A stretch of DNA of 64,000 nucleotides, taken from NCBI GenBank assembly GCA_013368315.1, contig JAACJM010000018.1, positions 372,001-436,000 on the forward strand, read 5' to 3'. The notes below the pieces were generated by a model that had not been told where the DNA came from, made no database searches, and saw only the letters and a program-made list of their open reading frames with translations. A program made the translations under genes and the position numbers. This document shows positions 31,977 through 43,552 of this stretch, piece after piece. This DNA is from Tetrapyrgos nigripes. Lineage: Eukaryota; Basidiomycota; Agaricomycetes; Agaricales; Campanellaceae. How positions within the stretch are numbered: position 1 is the stretch's first letter; each line of letters opens with the position of its first letter.

Positions 31977-32857
31977 AGTTTGTCCCGATTTTCCCCGTCT
32001 GTCTCGATCGTCCTGTCTAAATTTTTTTCCGATTTTCTCTGGGCATACGGTAATAGAGAATATGTGCCCCTATTCTTGTATGGTACTCCATTCCTTTTAG
32101 TTTATAGAGAGCTCTAATGCGCTGTCTCTTTGCATGTATATTGATCATAGCTCTGATTCAATGCTACAAAATGATCTACACTGTACAGTACTTTTCTCAG
32201 AAATTGAACCAGCAGTATACACCCATTTTTCATTGACTATCTTTACTGGACGGTGTGTAGTCTAGGCGAAAATGAGTCCGGTGAGTCCACGCTTCAGCGC
32301 TGGCCCACACCTCCTTCATATCTTTCCTTGCCAATTATCGACTCCTATCTATTTCCTTGTTGAGGACTTCTTAACCTCTCTGAATAAACACTCGCCCCAT
32401 CCCGGAGGTATTCCAAGTTCCAACGAGAGCGTTCGGTTCGTAATCTTCGCGAAAGGAGACAAGGTTTTGGAGAGTCAGATGAAAGAGAGAGTTACAGTGA
32501 TCATACTTGGGTTCCCGTCTGATTCTAGTTACTAGCATCTACAGCTTGAGACGGAAGATGTACGGTGTAAAAATCCAAGAAGAGGAAACGCACTGCAAAT
32601 GCGCATTAGCAATCTTCTCTTCTATTTTTACGCTCGATGGGGTGCACTGTTTTTCCTTCATCTTCCACAAGTAGCTTAATCTTTCCTAGTATTAAAATGT
32701 CTAAATATTGTTCTCTGCAGCATTCGCCGAGTCGCGGTGGCTGTTAGCTCAAGATAAGTAGTATACAGCATTGTCCGAAACGTATGTGCAAAAAAAATCC
32801 GGGTCCAAAAAGGCTCATTAGCCTCAGCGACAAAAATGATCTTAATTCTTCCGCTCT
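31977..32857. other. No gene seen
   Basis: A short island at 32291-32320 (minus: M-K-E-V-W-A-S-A-E-A) belongs to the set of W-A islands found elsewhere. An 87-residue plus frame at 32272-32535 overlaps it and has no motif. Confidence 0.35.
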
Positions 32858-33433
32858 TTAGACCATTTCCCGACATTCAACGCTTGCTGAGCTGCAAGTT
32901 CCTCTGCGTCGTCTTTGCTCCCTGCCCGACCTCTCCCCCATTCCTCCTCGTTGACTATGCGAGTAGAAAAGACGTGAGCCTAAATCCGAGCTAATACAGG
33001 CAGTATTACTTACTCCTGACGATAGCCGTCCACCCAGTCTGACCATTTCGAAGTCGGGACTGAGAGTGTTCGTACCGAATATTGTGCCGGTGTAGCTGAG
33101 CCCAATTGTTAAGCTGCATTCTGAAGTCTGATAAATCCGATCAGTTACCAGAAAATTCGAAGAAGAAATCCCGACGCCCTCACCAGACATAGAGGCTTGG
33201 AGGACGTTGAACTGATACTGAGAGAGTGAGACTTTGGATACGATCCATTCATGTGGTGATGCAGGGTTTTTAAACCTCACTCTCTTAATCATTCGTCGCA
33301 GCAAGCTTAAGCGTGCTATGGACGTTGAATGAAATCTCCAAAAGTGAGTATGCCCCACCAAAGCTTCATACCAGTAACTTAGGAGCCGTAGTACTGCTAG
33401 TGTTACGTCGTAACGTCTTTCTCCAATAGACAA
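32858..33433 (-). CDS. Hypothetical protein, 191-residue open frame
   Basis: An uninterrupted minus frame of balanced composition, with S-P-H-E-W-I-V-S-K-V-S-L-S-Q-Y-Q-F-N-V-L and C-S-L-T-I-G-L-S-Y-T-G-T-I-F-G-T in the middle and an Arg-rich tail (which may be read-through into an intron after L-G-G-R-L-S-S-G). No signal peptide or known domain. Another minus frame at 33980-33795 (V-N-N-I-A-N-N-L-I-Y-Y-Y-G-E-V) could belong to the same gene. Function unknown; may be a fragment. Confidence 0.3.
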   Translation of the reverse strand: MSIGERRYDVTLAVLRLLSYWYEALVGHTHFWRFHSTSIARLSLLRRMIKRVRFKNPASPHEWIVSKVSLSQYQFNVLQASMSGEGVGISSSNFLVTDRIYQTSECSLTIGLSYTGTIFGTNTLSPDFEMVRLGGRLSSGVSNTACISSDLGSRLFYSHSQRGGMGERSGREQRRRRGTCSSASVECREMV

Positions 33434-34766
33434 TTTCTCCCTAGCTGGCTATCCCGCTCAGAGTCAGAGATGTTGAGGCATTGATACTTTCTCAGCTTTA
33501 AACCTTCCAAGTGTCTGGGAAGGACTCCTTGACTGTGAATAGGGGGTATTGCTATTTTGCAGTCGTATAGTACGTAGTTTTACCTTTTCACACTTAGTAC
33601 AGCTAGGTATATACCGACGCCATTCAAGTATGCCCCACAGCGCTGCAAATCTTCTGTTGAACCATTGGATTTTTACCGAATCAGCTACAATCTTGACGTG
33701 GTCTTCCAGGAGTACTTGAGAGCTTTGCGTTGCGGTTCTAAGCGATATTAGCTGTTATAATGAATTTCGTGTAAAGGACTAGGAGAGTCCGAGATTATGG
33801 GTCCTCCGCAGTTTCAGGAGAGCTAATAATAGCTGTCGTAGAAATATCTGTGCTACCCGGTACTTCACCATAATAGTATATCAAGTTGTTTGCGATGTTA
33901 TTGACGTCGGCGGGAAACGCCAGCCCTAGATCTTGTATTCTCGCGTCACGAAATCGATAGCTTGGTCTGCTCGTGTACATCTCCTCTCGCTGCTTTCAAG
34001 AATGTTAGAAGTCTGTGTGGACCAAGTGCATGCAAAATTTTCGAGATAGCATCGCGAATAGGGGTAGACAAAAAAGGAAATAGATAAGATTACCGCTACT
34101 AAATGTATCGTTAAAATGTTAAGATATGTCTTCCGATTTCCTTCGCAACCTCTTGTTTTTGAGTTATGATGATTCTATCAGTCGATAGGAACCATTGGAC
34201 GCTGGAAAATTGGTGGAAGTGGGAGCTCAGGATGCGATTAGCGGCCGGGTGTCAAATTTGTGACGCGGGAGGAGGAGTGTATTACCCAGGCTAGGACCAA
34301 GAATCGATACGTCCGGGGTCCGGGAGGCAACCCGATGTAGCTACTGTATGTATAATATACTTTAAATGGGTACATCATCGTCTCAGGATTGTTCGCCGAC
34401 GCTACCGAGAGGGAGGTTCCGAGTCAATGAGACGTTAAATAAGCACCAAATTTTACTAAAATTTGTGCGTTCCATCTATCCTTACTACTTATTGGCCCCT
34501 AGTCTAGATGTCCGTGGTCATGTCTTCAGTCTTTCAAGCATTGTTGTTGTTATTATTCTTAGTTATCTTCAGTATCAGAGTACTCGAAGCTGGCGAGAGA
34601 ATGACCTAGTATATCCAAGGTTCCGATTCAACAATTGTAACCGTTGGAATACTAACTTTTGGTAAGGCTAGCGTGGAAGGCTCGTACATCATGTATGAGT
34701 ATTATGACGCTAATGGCCTAGAGCTTGCAGTGGGGAGCTGATAGACTGTGCACGACCAAGCTATGA
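33434..34766. other. Unassigned stretch
   Basis: No supported gene beyond the small frame at 33795-33980. A 99-residue plus frame at 34366-34665 has no motif. Confidence 0.3.
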
Positions 34767-34874
34767 TGTAACGATCCGTTACTCCATATATAGCGCCTGC
34801 GACGGTATTCACACGTACCGATTGTGGTCTTTTGGTCCAGTTGGAGGTTGGGTCTCATCGCAGGCTGACCTAAT
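34767..34874 (+). repeat. Truncated LTR of the compact element family
   Basis: TGTAACGATCCGTTAC and the LTR body through GCAGGCTGACCTAAT, then a break: the CCTTTACA end is missing and a gag-like fragment begins. It has the GTAACG stem of the middle LTR and a small deletion in the GTACCGA-TATT site. Confidence 0.85.
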
Positions 34875-35300
34875 TACGAAGCCTCTCAAAGGCCGAGTTA
34901 ACTTATGTCGACCTCGAAAATTTTACCACGACCTCAAACTCCCACCCCTTTTCGTTGCCACAGCCGGTCTTTGCCCTTCCCAACAACCGGAATGTCGTTG
35001 TCAGAAACTCAGATCCAAGGACCGTTGATGTCAATAACCACGACGTCATGCTAGTGTGTCAAATCGGTCTGCTTAACACCCTTCTTCCCTCCCACTTTCC
35101 ACTGATTCTCCCTCCCTTCTGCATAACCTGAGTTAGACTACGCGAAAGGGCCTCGTAATTTGCCATGCGAAGCGATGGCCCTTTGCCCCAGTTAATTTAT
35201 GTCGTAGCGACCTCCCAGATCTTTTCCACGGGTTCAAACTCCCACCCCTTTTTGTTGCCACTCAAATTAAGCCGGTCTCTACCTTCCTGACAACCAGAAT
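34873..35300 (-). pseudogene. Rearranged scraps of the DIRS-type gag
   Basis: On the minus strand, 34873-35020 parallels the gag region coding G-W-K-F-E-P-V-E-K-F-S-R (here G-W-E-F-E-V-V-V-K-F-S-R). 35150-35290 contains another copy of that motif joined directly to W-G-K-G-P-S-L-R-M-A-N-Y-E-A-L, which in the 24.2-25.9 kb gag lies upstream of it. So segment order is changed. No usable frame. Confidence 0.55.
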
Positions 35301-36685
35301 GCCTAGACTCGGTCTGGACCGGGTTCTAAAACCCATTGACGACAACCATGACATCATGGCAGCCTGTCGCTACCATCATTCTTTCTCTCTCAACCGTCAC
35401 CCCACACTGAAACCCCAACCAAGAGGTATCATATGCACATCCACTCTCATCAAACCCTTGACTAACCCTTTGTTTAGAAGAATATTCGTCTCGGCTCATT
35501 GCATATCTCTACAAGCCGTCTCAGGTTTCTGTGATTGAGATGGTGTGTTTGCCAACCACTTTTTATCAGAGCTTACACAAACGTTTTCTACAGGGCAGCT
35601 CGGAAAACTTCAACAACTCGCATTTCAAGCTCTCAAAGATCTAGTGCGTCTCTCGTCTTCTCGTCGTAACCGCTTCTGATGAACACATGTTTCTTTTTCC
35701 CGTCTCTCTAACTAGCCCGTCTGATTCGTCCTTCCACTACTCGTACCCAGCGCCCTGAAGCCACCCTAGCAAAGTCCGAGCAACCGTCAGCGAAACTATA
35801 GAATATATTTCAGATCTCGTCGGGATTACAAACATAGAAAGAGTTTTCCTACTTAGTACTTGCCCTTCATTCCTCAGGTGTCTGCCATTTTAATTTTTAC
35901 TTGAGGTGTTATACTATGCTAAATATTTTCTTTACTTCTTCCTGGCCACATCCACATCAGTATTTCTGTCTCGTGTTATTCTCTGTACCCGCCTCTACTT
36001 TTAGATGTTGAAACTATCAACCTGCCTCAATGAAGCTGTCGAAAGTATCCAACGAAAACAGTCACTTAAGAATTCTCCATCCCCATCGCCATATCTAAAA
36101 TCTTGTTGAGGGCAGCTGATATTACGCCCTCGCGTTTTATATTTTGGTGGTGTTTTACTTGACATAGTCATTCCCATTGTTTTTCGGTCATTGTTGTGGT
36201 TCTGGTATTCTCGTCTCCACCTCGGTTTTGATTCGTCTTTCTTTTTCCTTCTTTCCTTTTTGGGAGGATGATAAGAATGAGAAAGGACGCTGAGCTGAGT
36301 GCTGTGCATGACAGAGATAGATTTTGATGTTTACGGCTGAGGATGCCTGGACATTTCTTTGATGTACAATGTTACCTATGGATAGATTGGTTGGATGGAT
36401 GTTTGGAAGGGTTGGTTGGGAATGAGCTCGGAGTAGTGAGAGACTAGGATTGAGGCAGGAGGCACGATAGTGTGTATTTCTGATCTTTGTCTGGCATTTG
36501 CATGGGACATTGGCCATCAGACGTTGACATTGGTGTTGGTTTTCTTTGCGGCGTGTGGTTGATTTTTGGACGTTGGTCACATTTTCCTCCTTTTCTTTCT
36601 TTTCTTTATGCAAATCTTTATTTCGCTCATACTACTTACTGGTTAATAAGTTAATAACTTAAGAATGAAACTTTGGTATTGATAT
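35301..36685. other. No gene seen
   Basis: Unique-looking sequence. Lysine/arginine-rich minus frames at 36613-36001 look like translated T/C-rich DNA. Confidence 0.35.
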
Positions 36686-36689
36686 GGGG

Positions 36690-36745
36690 TATGGGGAGGC
36701 CTCGTAACTTGCCATGCGAAGCAGTGGCCCCTTACCCCAGTCCTT
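36690..36745 (-). pseudogene. Short gag scrap (W-G-K-G-P motif)
   Basis: On the minus strand it reads W-G-K-G-P-L-L-R-M-A-S-Y-E-A, the same island as in the gag at about 24985 and the scrap at 35150. Confidence 0.5.
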
Positions 36746-37204
36746 TACATATGAAGATTACAACGATATCCGAACGGAACACTCGCAACTTAGTTAGTGA
36801 TCACTCGCAGGGAGAGCGTCATAAATGGTGCAGAGCTGGTCCCACTGTTCTGTAGTTAACAAGTGAGTACTTGATACATTGATTATACGAGAACCAGCGC
36901 TTGGAGAGCTTACTTACCAGTCGGATGGATAGATGAATTCAATTGTCCAGGCTCTTCTGCGAAGACAACCGCAAAGCCACTTTAAGTATTTAGAAGACGA
37001 GGCCAGTGAGTATGTTACTCGCAAACTTGGATTCACGTTAATGAAAACTCACTGGTCTAGATGCCAGTCAACGTGGCAATGAAGGAACCAAGGACCAGGG
37101 TTAGCCGTTCTGAATCTAATAGTCACATTGTCCCCCGTATCGCCAATCGATACGACGTCCCTCGTAGGTGAGTTGACGGTCCCAAATCAGCATCTCAGAT
37201 TGTA
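36746..37204. other. No gene seen
   Basis: Unique-looking sequence without motifs. Confidence 0.35.
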
Positions 37205-37320
37205 TCAAATTTTGACAGAAACTCGATTCAACCTGCAAGAAAACCAGCAAAATGGCCAAAAAAGGGTCAACCTGTGAAAAAAAAGCCAATTTGAATTTTT
37301 TGCACCGTATTATTGCCATA
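37205..37320 (+). repeat. Orphan terminus of the 44133-46135 element family
   Basis: Contains AACCTGCAAGAAA, AAAAAGGGTCAACCTGTGAA and GTATTATTGCCATA, the same order and motifs as the right end of the 2-kb element (about 45880-46000). Confidence 0.65.
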
Positions 37321-37418
37321 CGCGTCTGCAAGTATTCAGGTGACTTCCAAGTATTCAGCAAATCATAAAGCAGTAGTCGGGAGTCAACTCTTTGGATTCG
37401 AGAGTTACTTCATGAGTT

Positions 37419-37505
37419 CGGTCATCAATCCTCTCAATTCAATACTCACCTTCAGGAGTTCAGTCTTCAACTCTCTGAATTCAATACTCACCTTTAAGAA
37501 TTTGG
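37419..37505 (+). repeat. Two-copy tandem repeat, ~41-bp unit
   Basis: GTCATCAATCCTCTCAATTC with AATACTCACCTTCAGGAG, followed by GTCTTCAACTCTCTGAATTC with AATACTCACCTTTAAGAA. Confidence 0.7.
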
Positions 37506-40089
37506 AATGGGATTGTGAATTCGGATGTCACACGTCACGCTTTGGCGTTCGGAAAAGGCCTCTTTGAGTTCGGAAATGGTGTTTTCAGTGGGAAATAATT
37601 ATTTCCACTTTAGTACAGCATAAGGAGCACGCGAGTGCGAGGAGGAGGAGGAGTTTGAAAGAATGGAGCGACATCTTCCGTTAAGAGGAGAGAAAGAAGG
37701 CTCGGGGTGGCTTAGTAGCGTAGACAGAATGTCAAACCGCGGGGATTGTTGGGTCAAAATTATCGTCGACGCAAAAGAGCCTTTATACGTGATATCGGTT
37801 TTGAGCAACATATTCAAGTTTATTGCCCCGCGTCCGCAATGGTTTCTAAAGCTGGCCCGCAGTGGAGTTGATAATTGAAAAGAGTACATCAATATTTACC
37901 TCTGTCCACTCCAGTGCCTAGTACACACTGACTGTGAGGTCGACACACCGTTACCCTACGAACCCTAGTAAATTACAAGCTATATACCACTACTTTGTAA
38001 AGCCAGGAATGACCAGTCGCAAAAAAAATTCATAAGTTGAAGTTTAGACTCTCATTAGACTCGGCCGATATCGGGACAAGGCGGAGATGAGAATTCCTCT
38101 GCCGCATAACGGCTGTAAGCGTGAGTGTTCGAGCTCCGCTGGAAATCTCCTAGTCAATAGCCGAGGCTGAGTCTAGACGTCAGGCCAGTCCTTTTTTGTC
38201 TTTCTGTCTTGTGCCACTGCCATTTGGTCATGTGACACAAGCGCGGCGCGTTTCTTTGTTCTTTCACGCTCGCGTTTTTTCATTCCAACCACCGGTTCCA
38301 CAACCAAATGTCTGACTCTACTTCAAGGGGGTGGTGGACCAAATATCCAGAACAGGGGGTGGGGGGGGGAGGGGGGGTCTATGGTCTGGCCAAAAACTTT
38401 TTTGATAACCTCGGACTGAGCGTCTTGGAACGTCCTATGAGGCACTGATCAATGTCCACGGAGGTGGATAAATGTCAGTTAAAGTTTTAAGCAAGTTCTG
38501 AGGGTCTTCTAGTACAAGTTCATAGCTGCCTTATATGTACAAACTGGTTGGTGTACTGGAACAAAGATTTTGCAACCTTACTACAACCCACCTTCTCTAC
38601 ACATTGTCCATTGCCATGCCCAGAAAGAAAAAGGAATCCAGCGAATGGACAGCCAAGAGTGTCCTTGTCTGTCCGATCTCTGACCAGTTCTATATTTTTT
38701 CGTGGTTAATGTTTACTTTAATATAGTCTAATTGCGAATGCTTCACAGAGTCTCACATTCTCACTTCCTCCACTCCTTATCCTTTCCTATCCTCCATCTT
38801 GGTTCATACATCTCATCGAGATCGGACCCTCCTTACTAGCAGTTTGTGATCCGATCACAATTTGGTGAAATTGCTAGTCTCCTACATCCTTCCAAACATC
38901 CTCCTCAAACGTTCCTCTTACACCCTTCCCCACATGCTTCATCTTTTTTTGTATTTCCATCATTCACCTTATATATACTTTCCCTTTCTGTTCTTTCTCC
39001 TTAGTTTATTTCTCTTGTTCACTCGCCGTTCACTTGAGAAATTTTTCGCTCACCCTCCCATTCCCACCCTCAGTTCACATTCTCTCCTGAGTAGTGGCAA
39101 ACTTTTCCTGGTGAGGGGCTTTCTCCCAAAGTGGTTTTCCCCGCAGGTTTTTACTGTTACCCTACTATTGCCTTTGTAGTACTTAATCTACTGAAATGTT
39201 GTAGTAGCCCTTTCCTTTCATCCTAATGTCATTTATTGTACGGGCGGTGTCACGAACTGCTACAATTCTTTGTCCTCCTTCTTCTTCTACTTCATTATTG
39301 AACCCATTTTCCGATCACTCATCTATTGCATTTCCTTGATAAACCCTTTTAAACTGACTTTGAACTTTATAAAACCTATCAAACCTTATAATAACCATCA
39401 ATCAATCTTCCATTCGATCAATCTTATCTTTCTCCTATCTTTTCCCTACATTTCTCCATTATCTCCTATGTTTCTCCTGTTTCTCCTATCTTGTTCCTAT
39501 CACTTATTCATTGTTCTTCTATATAAACCACTTGACACTCTAGTTAGTCCTTTAGTTCATTCACTTCGTCTCTGCTCTGTACTACTACTACGCAGTGTAG
39601 AGCCTAGTCAGCTTACTCTTTTCCTCTACTCATATCTCTCTTGTTCAATCTATTGTCTTGTATCTGCTCTCTGATTGTGTGACTTGGGTGGTTACTTAAG
39701 TGTATCAGCAACCTTGACAGGCGAATCTGCCTATATCTTTTCTTGCCCAATTTTTCTTGACTCATGTTAGAAGGCACAGCAATTAGATGGGTTTTTAGTT
39801 CCATCGAGACCCAGATTGCCATGTGGGCAACAAGAAAATTCTCTCAGAGTGCGGCGTCAATTGGAAGTGTGGCTCTTGTCAAGAAATGGCTCACAAAAGA
39901 TGAAGGGTCTAGTCAGTAGAGGATAGGTAGCATTATCTTGTCTTATCTTACAGTTTATCTAATCTTATCTGGCTGATATACCATATATGGAAGGGGGGAG
40001 GGAGGGGGGGTCTGGGTAGGCCACAAAAAATTTTATGAGTGGATGTAAAAAAAATTTTGGCCCCACCCCCTTGCTCTACTTCCTCTGAT
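37506..40089. other. Low-complexity stretch with G tracts, no gene
   Basis: Between 38750 and 39680 the plus strand is C/T-rich and long frames there are low-complexity. Two G-run clusters, 38346-38378 and 39988-40011, are followed by similar text (GGGGTCT, GGCCA, AAAAA.TTTT), so they may be one repeat family. They could form G-quadruplexes. No supportable gene. Confidence 0.4.
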
Positions 40090-40800
40090 ACTTGCAAAAA
40101 GGTTCCCATGCTTGTTGGTGACTCCAACTATGAAGAATGGCACCTGAAGGCCAAGGCTTTTCTGATCACTCAGGAGTCAGAAGCTTTGGAAGTCGGTCAA
40201 TCCTGATGAGACTATTCCTTCCAACCACCAGGCCCATCTTAAATGGGAAGAGAGGGATGAGACTGCTTTTGGGGAGTTGTTCTTGCTTGTGAATGACAAG
40301 ATTCAGGGTATAATAGCTGATTTGCCTTAGGAGAGTGGCCATGCCATCTGGTAGTTCCTCGCCACCAAGTACACCATCCAAAACACTCTTATCTCCTGTC
40401 AATTGCTTTGCACCACCTTCTATAGCCTATCCCATAATCCCACCTTGTCTGTTGACACCTTCATTTCCCAAGTCAAGTGTGTTGCCACTCAACTGAAACC
40501 AGATTTCAGACAAAATCTTCATCTCTCTCAATACTATTCACACTGTCCTTTCGAGCAAATCTCCTCAGCGCAACCTTGACAGTATCTGCCATGCACTCAC
40601 TCAGTGGGAGAAATCTGAGCTGAAGCAGAAAGATTCACCTCTGGCCACTGAGGTTGCTCTAGCTACTATGATGCATCGTTCTGATCGGGGAGCATGGAAT
40701 TATGATTGGGGCAACACGAAAGGGAAGCCAGGTGTATGTGAACTATGTGGACTTCCAGGTCACTCCGCTCCTGTCTCCATTCACAACATGCCTGATTTCC
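40090..40800 (+). pseudogene. copia Gag remnant, plus strand
   Basis: Reading across frames gives a UBN2-type copia Gag: D-S-N-Y-E-E-W-H-L-K-A-K-A-F-L, then H-L-K-W-E-E-R-D-E-T-A-F-G-E-L-F-L, then F-L-A-T-K-Y-T-I-Q-N, F-Y-S-L-S-H-N-P-T-L-S, and near the end a zinc-knuckle start C-E-L-C-G-L-P-G-H-S. At least three frameshifts and several stops, no LTR or Pol nearby. It differs from the copia Gag at 4.5 kb, so it comes from a second copia family. The knuckle is damaged after its histidine. Confidence 0.7.
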
Positions 40801-41055
40801 CAAAACCGTTCCCAACCATCCAGTTATTTCACTCAAGATGTCACTGCAGTGACCACAAATTTTGCAGGCGAAAGCTTTCGGACAATAAGCCGCTTATCAC
40901 GAGCATTTCTATTATGGTGCTCATAACGGCTTACGGTCCGTTATTGCGGAAATTTCAAATTTCCGACATACATCATCCTGTCGTGTTGCGTTGGGAGGTC
41001 TGGGTCTGGGTTGAAGGAGTCGTTGCTGTTGGGTTTACACGCATCCGAGTCCCGG

Positions 41056-41079
41056 TAGATAGATAGATAGATAGATAAT
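41056..41079 (+). repeat. (GATA)n microsatellite
   Basis: TAGA tetranucleotide repeated five to six times. Confidence 0.9.
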
Positions 41080-41267
41080 ACATGATGGAGCTAGAGAGAG
41101 TACTAAACGGAATCTGGGAGAATTGCGATTCTCGTCATATGAATACAAATGGACTCAAATCAAACTAAAAACATCGCGAAAGCCAGACGACAACGAACCT
41201 GGGACCCAAACCAAAAAAGTGTACTGTGAACCATAATTTATGTGTTCCGGTATTAGAGATACTGCCT

Positions 41268-42541
41268 TCACACGGACGCTCCCGTACTAGCATCGTCTTC
41301 AAGATCACCCTCGTTGTCCCAGCTAGCCGCAGTATCTTGAACGTTTTCGATACTGATCCCGAGGGCGACTCTGACGATAATGAAGGTCGGTGCAATTCCC
41401 TAAACAAGCTAGTTTCAGATGGATAACTAGACCAGTAACATAGACATACGACAACTTGGGTGAGCATCGGAATCAGATCACCCAAGAAATTGAAAGAAGC
41501 GGTACTAGTGTAAATAGGCACATATACCGCTAGAGTAGGTATCAGGAGCACAGGGTATATTATTCCAGACTCGAGACTAGAAGGATTCAAACAGTCAGTG
41601 CTATCATCCGATGATATATGAGCATATGAGTTGTAAATACCATATAGCGGTAATACTTCGTCTAGTAAGGGAGTTCTTCCGCCGTCCGATGAACTTAGAG
41701 GCTTGACGCCCGATCCACCAGATTCTCCCCGCTTGGAACATCGACAAGTCAGCACCAAGAACACCATTGATATTGTGACAGACATACCAATCATGAAAGG
41801 GATCAATAAATTTGCGAACAGGTTCACAGCTAGGAACGATATGAGAAAGTCGGGTCCAAGTTTCCCTATGCTAGAAAGGGTGTCACTGTCCAGCGTCTCG
41901 AAATCATCTGTGATCATGTCTTTGGCCCAGATTGCCTGAAATATCATTCTAACTAATGCAAGACCTTGATGAGGATGGTCAGTACTAGTTGAAGATGGAA
42001 TGAATCGTTTACTTGCCATTATTCACCACAGAGATGAATACCGGAAATGCAATGACCCGTTTCTTGGATTTCCATAGTTTATAGCATCTGTGGATCTTGT
42101 GCATATGCAAGTTAGATGGTAACTAAGAATCTGTCTTGAATAATCTACCAAAATAAAATCTGCTATGACGCTATGGTGCTGGATCAGTGCCGAACTACAA
42201 AAATAAAGCAGGAAGGTTTTACTTTGCCAGCGTATAGATTCCAAACAGAACAGTCCTGCAAATGGTTTTTAGGTCGAGGTGGTGTACATACTGGGCACGT
42301 ACTGTGATATTAGATACGGGTTAAACCAGTCTTTGAAGGACTCGAGACCTGGGCCACTCTTGAGCTTGACCTGCATATTCTCCTCTATACTACTGAAAAT
42401 GAAGCCCACTGTCGCTAAAGCAAACAAAGAGATGATAGCAACTTGATGCACTCTTTGGGTAATCCCGTTTTTACAACGCATGATATACATGAAGATTGCG
42501 AACAGAACTGCGTATCCACCTGTAAGTGATCTGAGTGACAT
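41268..42541 (-). CDS. Multi-pass membrane protein, mushroom-type family with AGRIWW motif
   Basis: Seven exons (42541-42303, 42194-42149, 42095-42017, 41952-41788, 41731-41641, 41576-41450, 41399-41268) join to 879 nt, 292 residues, with no stop. Hydrophobic segments: G-Y-A-V-L-F-A-I-F-M-Y-I-M; A-I-I-S-L-F-A-L-A-T-V; S-V-I-A-D-F-I-L; V-I-A-F-P-V-F-I-S-V-V; F-L-A-V-N-L-F-A-N-L-L-I-P-F-M-I before A-G-R-I-W-W; S-G-I-I-Y-P-V-L-L-I-P-T-L-A-V; and L-T-Q-V-V-G-I-A-P-T-F-I-I-V-R. A-D-F-I-L-I-H-R-C-Y-K-L-W, A-G-R-I-W-W, E-S-G-I-I-Y-P and G-I-A-P-T are the family's fingerprints; the proteins are unnamed integral membrane proteins and no function is known to me. One intron (42016-41953) uses a GC donor (GCAAGT). 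The first exon is unsure: an upstream start (42700, M-S-Y-L-Q-S-I-Y) has a good donor but joins out of phase, so the true N-terminus may be longer. Confidence 0.75.
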
Positions 42542-43552
42542 TGTTGCAGCAAGTGGAAACTCTTGAGAACTGCCTACCGTACAACACATGGGTCAACTAT
42601 TCAGGAAAGCCAGTAATGCATGTACAAGTGCAGGGAATAGATGATGACATACCAATGATGGGACGTAGATACTGTCATAGATGGACTGCAGGTAAGACAT
42701 TGAAACTGTCAAGGGTGGGAGCTTGCTGGGATGTTCTGAGCAGATGGTACCAAGCAGCCTTTTATCAAGAATTACAGGTCATCGGGAGCAAAGATCTTGT
42801 TGATACGGTGTAAAAGTACAAGGACAACTTGGTGATACTATTGTAAAAAGATATTTTGAGAATACTGAACAAGAATAAGGTGTCGTACAAGGACGAGAAA
42901 GTGAATAAGTATATAGGAGAAAGATAGTTCGGATCACCATATCGGAAATCACAGTCAAGTGGCCATTTTCATTTTTTCCTTTGCACGAGTCTCAACTCCG
43001 GTAGTCTGATCTTCAGCGGGTTCGGAACCCGAAAGCATTGGAGTGGAGAAGTGAGAGGTTTCTCGTTTAAACGGAGGAGGAATGGTGAAGTTGCTATAGA
43101 AGTTTTGGATGAAAGAGGACATATCTTCGTGTTCCATGATAATTTGAGCGGTGTCATTGTTCCATTTTCGGCTTGGAAAAAGAGTGTTTCAGTAGAAGAG
43201 AAAGAAAGATTACTGATGCTTACTAGTTGACAGAAAGGATTACTGCAAACATAGCACCAGGCTTGAAGTAGTTGTCATAAAAGCGGCGTCAAAGAACTGT
43301 TCAAAGAAGGGAATATGAATGCAAAGACTTCTAGTCGAACTCGAAAACACTGGCTACGTCTCATCCCGACCAAAAGGTGACTTTGTTCCCAAAAAGGAAG
43401 TCTTTGTCTGCAAGCCAACATTTTCTCAGAGCGTTTTGGCGTTGTCAAGAACCTGCCAAATGCCATCAGAAATTTACGCAACCCCACTGTTTTGATGTTC
43501 ACAATGCTACTATGTTACTTTTTACTCCAAACGCTCTCCCGTTTTTGGACGT
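42542..43552. other. 5' flank of membrane gene and unassigned sequence
   Basis: May include the first exon of the membrane protein (42653-42700). A minus frame at 43137-42955 ends V-E-T-R-A-K-E-K-M-K-M-A-T; it is protein-like but unrecognised. Nothing else supported. Confidence 0.3.

Noticed and set aside
36001..36613. Lys/Arg-rich minus frames
   Set aside because: Composition mirrors T/C-rich plus-strand DNA and no motif was seen.
24737..36745. GCCTCGTA(A)-TTGCCATGCG blocks as ends of a TIR transposon
   Set aside because: At 24985, 35150 and 36690 the text translates as the gag segment W-G-K-x-P-x-L-R-x-A-x-Y-E-A, so there they are coding scraps, not TIRs.
38862..39674. Long hydrophobic plus-strand frames
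   Set aside because: Translated T/C-rich low-complexity DNA gives Phe/Leu/Ser runs; no promoter, splice sites or family motif.
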